Origin: Lysobacterales bacterium
Lineage (GTDB): Bacteria > Pseudomonadota > Gammaproteobacteria > Xanthomonadales > Ahniellaceae
Length of the DNA stretch: 64,000 bases
Reading direction: 5' to 3'
NCBI GenBank assembly: GCA_016182785.1
Contig: JACPFU010000003.1
Span: 124,001-188,000, forward strand
Made by a program: the position numbers and the translations under genes. Under the pieces are notes generated by a model. That model saw nothing but the letters and a program-made list of their open reading frames with translations, was not told where the DNA came from and searched no databases. Below, piece after piece: positions 44,548-52,844 of this stretch. The number at the start of each line of letters is the position of its first letter. The stretch's first letter is position 1.

Positions 44548-45809
44548 GTGCGCGCCTGCTGCTCGCCCTGCTGCTCGGCCTCGGGTCGGGCGCGAGTGCA
44601 GCGGCGACGTGGCGGGTGAGCGCGGGCAGCTCGCTGCAGCAGGCGATCGACCGCGCCGCGGCTGGCGACGTGCTGGAGATCGAGCGCGGCGAGTACCGCG
44701 GCAACTTCCGCATCGAGCGCGCGCTGACCCTGCGTGGGATCGACCGGCCGCGGCTGAGCGGCGGCCTGGTCGGCGACACCGTGCGCGTCGCCGCCGCCGA
44801 CGTCACCCTCGAAGGCCTGATCGTGCGCGACTCCGGCGACAGCCTGGTGGCGCAGAATGCCGGCATCTACCTGCAGCCCGGTGCGCACCGCGCGACGGTG
44901 CGCAATTGCGATCTGGTCTACAACCTGTTCGGGTTGTGGATCGAGAAGTCCGACGACGTGCTGATCGCCGGCAACCTGATCACCGGCAAGCGCGACTACA
45001 ACTCGCCGCAGCGCGGCAATGGCATCCAGCTGTACAACACCCGGCGCGCGCGCATCCTCGACAACAACATCAGCTTCGTGCGCGACGCGCTGTACGTGGA
45101 CGTGTCGCACGACGCCGTGTTCCGCGGCAATCGCCTGCACCACAGCCGCTACGGCAGCCACTACATGAACTCCTATCGCAACCTGTGGGAGGGCAACGAC
45201 AGCTACCGCAACCGCGGCGGGCTGGCGTTGATGGAGGTGCGCGACCAGGTGGTGCGCAACAACCGCTTGTGGGGCAACTCCGACCACGGCCTCATGCTGC
45301 GCACGATGCAGGACTCGCTGATCGAGGGCAATCTGATCGCCGGCAACCACCGCGGCCTGTTCATCTACGACGTCGAGTACGTGACCCTGCGCGACAACCT
45401 GCTGGTCGACAACCAGGTCGGCGTGCACCTGGCTGCGGGCTCGACGCGCAACCAGGTCGAGCGCAACGATTTCGTCGCCAACCGCGAGCAGGTGCGCTAT
45501 GTCGGTGCGCGCGACGAGCGCTGGGGTGGCGAGGTCGGCAACCACTGGAGCAACTACCTCGGCTGGGATCGCGATGGCGATGGCATCGGCGACCTGCCCT
45601 ACGAGGCCAACGACATGGTCGATCGGCTGAGCTGGCGCCATCCCGGGGTCAAGCTGCTGCTGGCGAGCCCGGCGGTGCAGGCACTGCGCGTGGTCGGGCG
45701 GCAGTTCCCGGTGCTGCGCGTGCCGAGCGTGGTCGACGCGCGCCCGCGCATGCAACCCGATCACAAGCAATGGAGCCAATGGCGTGGCAGGAGCTATCAC
45801 GGTGAGTGA
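44544..45809 (+). CDS. nosD: NosD, periplasmic copper-processing protein
   Basis: 421 residues with a signal peptide (MSARLLLALLLGLGSGASA). The mature part is a right-handed beta-helix with many NxxxxN/G turns of the carbohydrate-binding/CASH type (about 60-330). The NosD-specific C-terminal segment includes SNYLGWDRDGDGIGDLPYEA (about 331-350). NosD works with the NosFY transporter to insert sulfur/copper into CuZ. It starts inside the end of nosR and its 3' end overlaps nosF by 8 nt. Confidence 0.94.
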   Translation: MSARLLLALLLGLGSGASAAATWRVSAGSSLQQAIDRAAAGDVLEIERGEYRGNFRIERALTLRGIDRPRLSGGLVGDTVRVAAADVTLEGLIVRDSGDSLVAQNAGIYLQPGAHRATVRNCDLVYNLFGLWIEKSDDVLIAGNLITGKRDYNSPQRGNGIQLYNTRRARILDNNISFVRDALYVDVSHDAVFRGNRLHHSRYGSHYMNSYRNLWEGNDSYRNRGGLALMEVRDQVVRNNRLWGNSDHGLMLRTMQDSLIEGNLIAGNHRGLFIYDVEYVTLRDNLLVDNQVGVHLAAGSTRNQVERNDFVANREQVRYVGARDERWGGEVGNHWSNYLGWDRDGDGIGDLPYEANDMVDRLSWRHPGVKLLLASPAVQALRVVGRQFPVLRVPSVVDARPRMQPDHKQWSQWRGRSYHGE

Positions 45810-46716
45810 GTCGGCGGCGATCGAGGTACGCGCAGCGTCGCGCCATTTCGGCGCGCTGCGCGCGGTCGATGGCGTCGACCTGACGGTGCGTCGCGGCGAG
45901 ATCTTCGGCCTGATCGGCCACAACGGCGCCGGCAAGAGCACGCTGTTCAAGATGATGCTGGGCCTGCTCGAACCGAGCGGCGGCGAGGTGTTCGTCGATG
46001 GCTGCGCGGTGCATGGCCGCGATTTTCGCGCGGTGCGCCGACGCATCGGCTACCTGCCGGAGAACGTGGCGCTGTACGACAACCTCAGTGGCCTGGAAAC
46101 GCTGCAATTCTTCGCCCGCCTCAAGGGCGCCGCGCGCGAACAATGCGAGCCGCTGCTGCAGCGGGTCGGTTTGGCGGCGGCGGCACGGCGTCCGCTGCGC
46201 GAGTACTCCAAGGGCATGCGCCAACGCCTCGGGCTGGCGCAGGCGCTGCTCGGCACGCCGCGGGTGCTGTTCCTCGACGAACCCGGCAACGGGCTCGATC
46301 CGCAGGCGATCCGAGACCTGTACGCGCTGCTCGACGAGCAACGCGCGCAGGGCGTGACCGTGCTGATCACCTCGCACATCCTGGCCGAGCTGCAGGAGCG
46401 CGTGGATCGGCTGGCGATCATGGCCAATGGCCGCGTCGTCGCGACCGGCAGCGTCGAAGCGCTGCGCGCGCAGGTGCCGATGCCGTTGACGATCAGCGCG
46501 CGCCTTGGTGCCGCCGACGCGCTGGCGGCGCGGCAGCAGCTCGCCGCCCTGGCCGGTGTGGAGGTGAGCATCGAAGCCGATGGCCTGCGCGTGCGCTGCC
46601 CACGCCCGCACAAGATGGCGGTGCTGGGTGTACTCGCCGGCTTCGGTCCCGGGCTGCTCGATCTCGGCATCCGCGAGCCTTCGCTGGAAGACGTGTTCTT
46701 CGGTTTCTCGAACTAG
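45802..46716 (+). CDS. nosF: NosF, ABC transporter ATPase for NosZ maturation
   Basis: 304 residues from GTG 45802, preferred since AGGAG lies 8 nt upstream; GTG 45784 would add 6 residues. Walker A GHNGAGKST lies at 39-47, signature YSKGMRQRLGLAQ and Walker B RVLFLDEPGNGLD follow. It energises NosY for transport of a sulfur compound used with NosD. The gene overlaps nosD and is followed by nosY after 9 nt. Confidence 0.93.
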   Translation: MSESAAIEVRAASRHFGALRAVDGVDLTVRRGEIFGLIGHNGAGKSTLFKMMLGLLEPSGGEVFVDGCAVHGRDFRAVRRRIGYLPENVALYDNLSGLETLQFFARLKGAAREQCEPLLQRVGLAAAARRPLREYSKGMRQRLGLAQALLGTPRVLFLDEPGNGLDPQAIRDLYALLDEQRAQGVTVLITSHILAELQERVDRLAIMANGRVVATGSVEALRAQVPMPLTISARLGAADALAARQQLAALAGVEVSIEADGLRVRCPRPHKMAVLGVLAGFGPGLLDLGIREPSLEDVFFGFSN

Positions 46717-46725
46717 GATTTCGTG

Positions 46726-47541
46726 ATGATCTTCAGCCAAATCCTCACGCTGGCGGCCAAGGAGTTTCGCGACCGCATGCGCAACCGCTGGGTGCTGGCG
46801 GTGGCGCTGGTATTCACCGTGTTTTCGCTGGTGATCGCCTATTTCGGCGCCGCGCAGCAGGGCCAGATCGGCCTGCGCTCGCTCGAGTTCACCATCGCCA
46901 GCCTGGTCAGTCTGGTCATCTACCTGATTCCGCTGATCGCGCTGCTGCTTGGTTTCGACGCCATCGTCGGCGAGCGCGAGCGTGGTTCGCTGGACCTGTT
47001 GCTGGCGCTGCCGATCAGTCGCCTGGAACTGCTGCTCGGCAAGTACCTCGGGCTGGCGGCGGCGCTGACCCTGTCGACGCTGGCCGGGTTCGCGTTGGTG
47101 GCACTGCTGCTGTACCGGCAATTCGGCTGGCCCGGGCTGCTGCCGTATGGCGGTTTCATGTTCAGCTCGGTGCTGCTTGGGCTCTCGTTCCTGAGCCTGG
47201 CGGTGCTGGTCTCGGTGCTGGCGCGCGAACGCACGCGTGCCTCGGGCATGGCGATCGCACTGTGGTTTTTCTTCGTGCTGGTGTTCGACATGCTGCTGCT
47301 CGGCGGGCTGGTCGCGACCGGTGGGCGCTACGGTGGCGACGCCTTTGCCTACCTGCTGCTGCTGAATCCGGCCGACGTGTTCCGCATCCTCAACGTGTTT
47401 TCGCTCGACGACCTGCGCAGCCTGTATGGGCTCGACAGCATCGTGCCGCCGGCGCTGGCCAAGCCGTGGCTGATGATGCTGGTGATGCTGGGTTGGATCG
47501 TGGCGCCGCTCATCCTGGCTCGCTGGAGATTTCGTGCATGA
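46726..47541 (+). CDS. nosY: NosY, ABC transporter permease for NosZ maturation
   Basis: 271 residues with six membrane segments, typical of the ABC-2/NosY class: the N-terminal MIFSQILTLAAKEFRDRMRN and the cytosolic FDAIVGERERGSLDLLLALP motif (about 75-94) contact the ATPase. ATG 46726 is preferred to the GTG 3 nt before it. Its stop overlaps the nosL start (ATGA). It forms the membrane channel of NosDFY. Confidence 0.93.
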   Translation: MIFSQILTLAAKEFRDRMRNRWVLAVALVFTVFSLVIAYFGAAQQGQIGLRSLEFTIASLVSLVIYLIPLIALLLGFDAIVGERERGSLDLLLALPISRLELLLGKYLGLAAALTLSTLAGFALVALLLYRQFGWPGLLPYGGFMFSSVLLGLSFLSLAVLVSVLARERTRASGMAIALWFFFVLVFDMLLLGGLVATGGRYGGDAFAYLLLLNPADVFRILNVFSLDDLRSLYGLDSIVPPALAKPWLMMLVMLGWIVAPLILARWRFRA

Positions 47542-48074
47542 AGATTTCTCGCCATTCCCGCATCGCGCTCGCGGCGTTCGCAGTCGGACTCGGTGCTGGC
47601 CTGATCGGCGGTTGCGATCCGGCAGCACCGGCCAAGGCACCGGTCGCGGCCGAGATCGACGCACAGTCGGTGTGCGAGCTCGACGGCATGCTGCTCGCTG
47701 ATTACCCGGGTCCGAAGGCGCAGATCCGCTATGCCGACCAGGACGAACCGGCATTCTTCTGCGACACCGTGGAATTGCTCAACACACTGCTGCTGCCGGA
47801 GCAGGTGCGCAAGGTCGACGCGGCCTGGGTGCAGGACATGGGCAGCGCCGACTGGGAACGCCCGCGCGGCCACTGGATCGACGCGCGCACCGCGTTCTAC
47901 GTGCTCGGCAGCAAGCGCCATGGCTCGATGGGTCCGACCATCGCCAGCTTCGCCGCCGAGGCCGATGCCGCGAAGTTCGCCGGCGAGTACGGCGGCCGCG
48001 TGCTGCCCTTCGCCGAGATCAGCGTCGAGATGGTGGACCTCAGCGGCGGCGCGCTGCACGACCAGCACATGTGA
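47538..48074 (+). CDS. nosL: NosL, copper-delivering lipoprotein
   Basis: 178 residues with a lipoprotein signal (GAGLIGGC, lipid Cys at about 26). The mature protein shows the NosL features CELDGMLLADYPGPKAQIRY (about 46-65) and several Met/His residues (QDMGS, RHGSMGPT, final DQHM). It supplies Cu(I) to apo-NosZ. It ends the nos operon. The 161-nt gap that follows holds no gene that I can support. Confidence 0.9.
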   Translation: MKISRHSRIALAAFAVGLGAGLIGGCDPAAPAKAPVAAEIDAQSVCELDGMLLADYPGPKAQIRYADQDEPAFFCDTVELLNTLLLPEQVRKVDAAWVQDMGSADWERPRGHWIDARTAFYVLGSKRHGSMGPTIASFAAEADAAKFAGEYGGRVLPFAEISVEMVDLSGGALHDQHM

Positions 48075-48235
48075 GCACGTGCACCGCGCCAGCGACTTGC
48101 TCTGCGCGATCTGCAGGCCGTCGCTCGAGAAGTGGCGCGGCAGCACCTGTACACACGTACTGAAAGATCGAATGCATTCCCGCGTATGTCTGGTCGAACG
48201 GTCCGCGAGGGTGCGGCCGATGGCGGGGTTGGGTC

Positions 48236-50521
48236 ATGTGCGGTGGTCGATCGAAGTGGTTGATGCGAGTGCTCGTCGTGGTTGCCGCGTGGGTGGCGAC
48301 GCCGGGGCAGGCGCAAGAGGTGAGTGCGCAATCGGTTGTTGCGGGACGTGCCCACACTTGTGCACTCGGGGTGGATGGCCGCGTGCTTTGCTGGGGCGCG
48401 AATGGCAGCGGGCAGCTGGGAGACGGCAGCATCAGTGCCCGCCGGACTGCCGTTCCGGTCAGCGGACTCGCCGGATTGACCGTGACTGCCTTGGTGGCCG
48501 GCAGTGATCACACTTGCGTCGCGTTCGGCGGCGGCGTCCGTTGCTGGGGGCGCAACAATGCCGGTCAGTTGGGAGACGGCAGCACAACGACGCGAAACCA
48601 GCCGGTCGCTGTCCAAGGCCTGGCTGGGCTCAACATCATCGGGTTGGCCGCTGGTCATTCGCATACGTGTGCCGTCGCCAGCAATGGCAGCCTTCGCTGC
48701 TGGGGATGGAACGGCTGGGGGCAGCTTGGCGACGGCGGTACTGCCGATCAGCACGTGGCGGTGCTGGTTGCGCTGCCGGGACTCACGGTGACCGCGGTAG
48801 CCGCCGGCTATGGACACAGCTGCGCCCTGCTGAACACCGGCGGCCTGCGCTGCTGGGGCATGAACAACAGCGGTCAACTCGGCGATGGCAGCAACAGCCA
48901 GAGTCTGGCGCCGGTCACCCTCAGCGGCTTGAGCGGTCTCGTTGCGAATGCGATCGCTGCCGGTTCGATGCATGGCTGCGCCACCTTCGCGGACGGACGG
49001 GTACGCTGCTGGGGCGCCAACACCGAAGGACAACTCGGTGATGGCAGCACGACCAACCGAAACGTACCGGTTGAGGCAAACGGCCTGACCGGTGTGACGC
49101 CAGTGCAGGTCACCGCCGGCGAGGCCCACACCTGCACGCGCCTGAGCAACGGCCAAGTGCGCTGTTGGGGGCTGAACGACCAAGGTCGGCTGGGTGACGG
49201 CACAACGCTGAGGCGGCTCTCGGCAACGGCAGTCGTGGGTCTCGACGGCCAAGTCGCGACGACGGTGGCTGCGGGGAGCCGCCACACTTGCGCACGCTTG
49301 CAGGACAGCCGCCTGCGTTGCTGGGGTGACAATGGGCAGGGTCAGGTCGGCGATGGCTCGGTGGCGGAACGCGATCGTCCAGTAGTGGTCGTCGGGCTCG
49401 GCGGATTGCTCGCGACCACCGTCGCCGCAGGTTACTGGCATACCTGTGCACTGTTCGCCAATGCTGGTCCTCGCTGCTGGGGATCCAACCGCTACGGGCA
49501 ATTGGGGGATGGCACCACGACCGACCGGTTCAGTCCAACGCCGGTCGCCGGACTCGGCACCCTGACCGTGACGGCGATCGCGGGCAGCGAGTCGCACGCA
49601 TGCGCGGTGATTTCGGATGGCAGTGTCCGCTGCTGGGGCAACAACAATCGCGGACAGTTGGGGAACGGCACGACGACGAACAGCACGGCGCCAGTTGTGG
49701 TCAGTGGACTTGTCGGTCTCTCCGTTACTGCCGTCGCCGTTGGCTCCGCGCATTCCTGTGCCAGGGTGAGTGATGGCTCATTGCGTTGCTGGGGCCAGAA
49801 CCTGGACGGTCAATTGGGCGACGGTACGACGACGCAGCGAACTACGCCGGTCCTCGTCCAGGGACTGGCCGGAGTGAATGTCACCACCGTCGTTGCGGGC
49901 GGTGGGCACACTTGTGCACGCAGCGGCGACGGTGCCATGCGCTGCTGGGGTGACAATGGTGCCGGGCAACTCGGGGATGGCACCAACCTCCGTCGGCTGA
50001 CGCCGACACTGGTCGCGGGATTGTCGGGTCAGGCCGTGGCGGCGCCGATCGCCGGCTACGTGCACAGCTGTGCGCGACTGCAGTCGGGTGCGCTGATGTG
50101 TTGGGGCGAGAATGGCAGCGGCCAGCTCGGCGACGGCACGACCGCGAACCGCAATGCGCCGGTGGCCGTGCTCGGTCTGGCCGGCATGCTGGTCGCCGAC
50201 GCGGGTGCCGGGGAGCTGCACAGCTGCGCCCGCATCGTGGACGGCCGCGTGTATTGCTGGGGGGACAACGACTACGGCCAACTGGGTGACGGCAGCAGAA
50301 TCGATCGCTACCAAGCGTCGCAGAGTGTCGGCTTGGGCGGCGTCGCCGCGAGTCAGTTGTCGGTAGGCGGTCTGCACAGTTGTGTGCGCCTGCCCGACAC
50401 CAGTCTGCGCTGCTGGGGCGAGAACAACGAGGGCCGTCTGGGCAATGGCGAAGCGAGTTACTACCCGATGCCGAGGCCGGTCATCGACCGGTTGTTCGGT
50501 GACGCCTTCGAATCCTGGTGA
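48236..50521 (+). CDS. secreted RCC1-repeat protein with LFGDAFE C-terminus
   Basis: 761 residues with a signal peptide (RVLVVVAAWVATPGQA). An alternative start ATG 48263 gives a 752-residue form. The mature protein is 14 tandem RCC1-like repeats of about 51 residues with consensus AAGxxHTCAxxxDGxxRCWG and GQLGDGTT, enough for two seven-bladed propellers. Each repeat has two Cys (HTCA and RCWG), so many disulfides may form outside the cytoplasm. The C-terminus reads RLFGDAFESW, matching the C-terminal motif of other exported proteins here. Function is unknown; RCC1 propellers usually bind proteins. It lies downstream of nosL with no link to denitrification visible. Confidence 0.88.
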   Translation: MCGGRSKWLMRVLVVVAAWVATPGQAQEVSAQSVVAGRAHTCALGVDGRVLCWGANGSGQLGDGSISARRTAVPVSGLAGLTVTALVAGSDHTCVAFGGGVRCWGRNNAGQLGDGSTTTRNQPVAVQGLAGLNIIGLAAGHSHTCAVASNGSLRCWGWNGWGQLGDGGTADQHVAVLVALPGLTVTAVAAGYGHSCALLNTGGLRCWGMNNSGQLGDGSNSQSLAPVTLSGLSGLVANAIAAGSMHGCATFADGRVRCWGANTEGQLGDGSTTNRNVPVEANGLTGVTPVQVTAGEAHTCTRLSNGQVRCWGLNDQGRLGDGTTLRRLSATAVVGLDGQVATTVAAGSRHTCARLQDSRLRCWGDNGQGQVGDGSVAERDRPVVVVGLGGLLATTVAAGYWHTCALFANAGPRCWGSNRYGQLGDGTTTDRFSPTPVAGLGTLTVTAIAGSESHACAVISDGSVRCWGNNNRGQLGNGTTTNSTAPVVVSGLVGLSVTAVAVGSAHSCARVSDGSLRCWGQNLDGQLGDGTTTQRTTPVLVQGLAGVNVTTVVAGGGHTCARSGDGAMRCWGDNGAGQLGDGTNLRRLTPTLVAGLSGQAVAAPIAGYVHSCARLQSGALMCWGENGSGQLGDGTTANRNAPVAVLGLAGMLVADAGAGELHSCARIVDGRVYCWGDNDYGQLGDGSRIDRYQASQSVGLGGVAASQLSVGGLHSCVRLPDTSLRCWGENNEGRLGNGEASYYPMPRPVIDRLFGDAFESW

Positions 50522-50660
50522 TTCGCTGCCCCCGCATGGCTTGGTCGGGCCGCAGATCGACGCTACTGTCCGCGACTTCTCGCGAGGCCCGCGAGATCCG
50601 GGTCCCACGAGCGGTTTCCGCCGATTCCCGTTCCAAACCACAGTCCAGGAGATCCAGAAC

Positions 50661-50882
50661 ATGGCCGCAGCCAAGAAGACCACCGTCAAGCAGCCCGCCA
50701 AGAGGGCCCGCGAGATCCTCGTCGTCGGCAGCAAGGTCAAGGACGTGATCCGCACCGCCGGTTACCGCGGCGATGGTGAGTTCGTGCAGGCCGTGTCCGA
50801 CCGGGTCCACGTGATGCTCGAGGCCGCGATCAAGCGCGCCGAGAACAACAAGCGCGGCACCCTCCGCCCCCACGACCTGTAG
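50661..50882 (+). CDS. bacterial histone-fold protein
   Basis: 73 residues. A Lys/Arg/Ala-rich N-terminal tail (1-18) precedes a compact helical part: ILVVGSKVKDVIRTAGYRG (19-37), a long central helix (about 38-62) and the closing NKRGTLRPHDL, which mirrors the RKTI/RKTV-xxxDI/L end of archaeal and bacterial histones such as Bdellovibrio Bd0055. AGGAG lies 9 nt before the ATG, and an intrinsic terminator follows the stop, so it is a monocistronic gene. It may bind DNA as a dimer. The family call is by eye; an unrelated small helical protein is possible. Confidence 0.6.
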   Translation: MAAAKKTTVKQPAKRAREILVVGSKVKDVIRTAGYRGDGEFVQAVSDRVHVMLEAAIKRAENNKRGTLRPHDL

Positions 50883-50904
50883 GCCCGGCGGCGAGAAGCC
50901 CATG

Positions 50905-50932
50905 ACGGCCCCCCGCGCGGGGCCGTTTCTTT
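50905..50932 (+). terminator. intrinsic terminator of the histone-fold gene
   Basis: Stem ACGGCCCC / GGGGCCGT with a 6-nt loop, then TTCTTT, 22 nt past the stop codon. Confidence 0.85.
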
Positions 50933-51074
50933 GCGCGCACGGCGCGGGCGCGCTTCTGCGGGTGCGAGTCCCGCCGTGAGCGGATCGAGGCGATGCAGGT
51001 GTCGGGTGGTTTCGAGGGTTGATCCGCGCCGGCTTCGCTTTGCGTGGACCTGGACAAGCCCCCAGGAGATCGCC

Positions 51075-52193
51075 ATGCACACCCGCCGCCTTGCCGCTTT
51101 CGTCCGTTCCGCCCGTCATGTCCTGAGCCTGCCGCTCGCTCTGGCCTGCGCCGCGGCCCACGCCGCCGCGCCGGCGCCGCAGGCGGTGTGGGGCAAGCAG
51201 TTCGCCTACGTGGTGCAGGAGGACCTGAAGGAGGCGAAGGACTACATCGTGCGCGTCAACGTCGCCACCGGCGCGGTCGAGCAGCGCTTCGACGCGGTCG
51301 AGAACGGCATGCCCTACGTGGCCGCGAACACGCCGCTGCAGCGCATGTACTTCATCGAGGAATCGCTGGACCGGCTGGTCGAGCTCGACATCCGCACCGG
51401 CGTCGTGCAGCGCTACGTTGTCGGCGGTGACCCGCACGGCATCGCGGTCAGCCCTGATGGCAGCCGCGTCTACATCGCCCAGTACGCGGATGACACGCTG
51501 GCGATCTTCGACACCGCCAACCTCGCCGCCGGCCCGATGCGCACGGTGCCGGTCGGCGACCGCCCGTTCGGCGTGGCGGTGCATCCTGCCGGCACCGTGG
51601 TCTACGTGACCAATCCCGGCAGCCACTCGGTCAGCGCCATCGACGTGCGCGTCGATCCGCCGGTGCCGGTGCACACGTCGCTCGCGAATGACAACCACGG
51701 CACGCCGAATCCGCTCGGCATCGCGCTGTCGATGGACGGCGGCGCCGCGTTCGTTGCGTTGTCCAACGCCAGCGCGATCGCGGTGCTGAACACCACCGCG
51801 CTGTTGCCGGTCTACGTCGACGACGTGCCTTCGTTCAGCACGCCAATCGGCGTCGCATCGAATCCGAACCAGGCGCTGGCCTACGCCGCAGCGAAGGGCG
51901 GCAACGTGGTGCAGTACCTGAACTACGCGGTGTGGCCGATCCTGAGCCCGTACGCGCCGGCGGTGGCCGGCACCGAACCCTACGGCATCGCTGTCGACCG
52001 CACCGGAAGTCGCGTGCTGACACTCGGCATCGGCACCCCGGCGGCTCCGAACAACGGCCGCATGAGCGTGTTCGAGGCCAGCACCGGCCAGCTGCAATGG
52101 AGCCTGCGCCTCGGCTTCAACCGCGCCATGTTCGGCGACTTCGTGATCGAGGAAATCGACCTGCCGCTGCTGGTCGACGGGTTTGAGGAGTGA
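51075..52193 (+). CDS. secreted YVTN/YncE-type beta-propeller with LLVDGFE C-terminus
   Basis: 372 residues from ATG 51075 with AGGAG 7 nt upstream; longer readings upstream are not credible. A signal peptide covers about 1-34. Repeats such as GDPHGIAVSPDGSRVYIAQY, DRPFGVAVHPAGTVVYVTN and GTEPYGIAVDRTGSRVLTL are the 40-residue YVTN propeller units found in YncE-like proteins. There is no enzymatic motif. It ends DLPLLVDGFEE; the last 60 nt of the gene are part of a 71-nt sequence found again 700 nt downstream. Confidence 0.85.
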   Translation: MHTRRLAAFVRSARHVLSLPLALACAAAHAAAPAPQAVWGKQFAYVVQEDLKEAKDYIVRVNVATGAVEQRFDAVENGMPYVAANTPLQRMYFIEESLDRLVELDIRTGVVQRYVVGGDPHGIAVSPDGSRVYIAQYADDTLAIFDTANLAAGPMRTVPVGDRPFGVAVHPAGTVVYVTNPGSHSVSAIDVRVDPPVPVHTSLANDNHGTPNPLGIALSMDGGAAFVALSNASAIAVLNTTALLPVYVDDVPSFSTPIGVASNPNQALAYAAAKGGNVVQYLNYAVWPILSPYAPAVAGTEPYGIAVDRTGSRVLTLGIGTPAAPNNGRMSVFEASTGQLQWSLRLGFNRAMFGDFVIEEIDLPLLVDGFEE

Positions 52194-52204
52194 GGCGTCA
52201 GGCC
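52134..52204 (+). repeat. 71-nt repeat, copy A (3' end of propeller gene)
   Basis: The 3' end of the propeller gene plus 11 nt. It matches copy B at 52834-52904 in 63 of 71 positions. Most differences are C/T or A/G transitions, as expected for an old duplicate. Confidence 0.9.
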
Positions 52205-52333
52205 GCGCTCGCGGCGACGGATTCGATCCACGCATCCCACTGATCGAGTACGGCGAGGGTGGAGATGGCGTCGTCGCGGCCGTCGATCAGGCGTTCCCGG
52301 ACCCAGGCGCGGCAACGTTCGTTTTCGGCGGCG
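52198..52333 (-). pseudogene. remnant of an sbcB 3' end
   Basis: Read in reverse, the frame gives RAWVRERLIDGRDDAI and VLDQWDAWIESVAASAA before a stop, the same as the last part of the intact sbcB at 53854. Relative to sbcB a 63-nt piece is missing, exactly the distance between two GGCGAGG direct repeats in the intact gene (53908 and 53971), so slippage deletion is likely. Homology stops abruptly at about 52333. No N-terminal part is present, so it cannot be functional. Confidence 0.85.
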
Positions 52334-52676
52334 CCACCACCTTGGTGCAACTGCGGCGGCCATCCCAGCTGTATGCGACGAACGATTCCTTCATCACTCC
52401 GCGCTCCTGCATGTCGCGCATCTGGCCCGCCGGGTCCATGCCTTGCTTGTAGTCCTCGGCAAAGCAGACGCCGAGGCTTGCCAGCACCATCATCGCTTGT
52501 TCGCACGCGGCGCCGGCGAACTCGCCGGGATACGGCACCCCGTCCGCCCACCAGGAATACGGCAGGCCCGCCGCCCGGATCAGCGCCCGCCAATGGCGAT
52601 CCGCACCCTTGATGTGGATCGTTCCTTCCGACACATAGGTGACCAGGCAGAGTCGCTTGGGTGCTTGAGTGGTCAT
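52287..52676 (-). CDS. hypothetical protein with chimeric C-terminus
   Basis: 129 residues, not recognised. It begins MTTQAPKRLCLVTYVSEGTI; Trp/Tyr-rich YSWWADGVPYPGEF and the C-terminal SFVAYSWDGRRSCTKV are the notable parts. No signal or membrane segment is evident. The last 16 codons or so run out of frame through the sbcB remnant, so the native C-terminus seems lost or altered. It starts 3 nt after the stop of the 54-residue gene upstream, which suggests a coupled pair, possibly a defence or toxin-antitoxin type module; that is a guess from layout only. Confidence 0.55.
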   Translation of the reverse strand: MTTQAPKRLCLVTYVSEGTIHIKGADRHWRALIRAAGLPYSWWADGVPYPGEFAGAACEQAMMVLASLGVCFAEDYKQGMDPAGQMRDMQERGVMKESFVAYSWDGRRSCTKVVAPPKTNVAAPGSGNA

Positions 52677-52679
52677 GGT

Positions 52680-52844
52680 CTATCCGAATTGGCCTTGTGC
52701 CACCGCTCGTTTCGAGCGCCGAATTGGCAGCCGATACGCGGCTGCCTCTCGCACCAGATCGTAGACGACCTTTCGCTCGCCGTCGCTCGCGGCTGGATCG
52801 CTGACTTCGCTCGACAAGGACACTGCATGCTTAGGCGACTTCAT
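52680..52844 (-). CDS. small hypothetical protein (54 residues)
   Basis: Begins MKSPKHAVSLSSEVSDPAAS and ends IRRSKRAVAQGQFG; basic C-terminal half with a possible helix DGERKVVYDLVREAAAYRL. Its start codon lies within repeat copy B, so the 5' end was created or captured by that segment. The next gene starts 3 nt after its stop. Not recognised. It may be the first gene of a two-gene module or a fragment. Confidence 0.4.
   Translation of the reverse strand: MKSPKHAVSLSSEVSDPAASDGERKVVYDLVREAAAYRLPIRRSKRAVAQGQFG

Noticed and set aside
48075..48235. Search for a small gene or RNA between nosL and the RCC1 gene
   Set aside because: No frame with a ribosome site and no terminator-like hairpin was found; probably promoter DNA of the RCC1 gene.
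52198..52593. A 131-codon frame joining unknown sequence to the sbcB-like tail as one gene
   Set aside because: The N-terminal part is the wrong frame of the 129-residue gene and is compositionally odd; only the sbcB-like part is meaningful, and it is a remnant.
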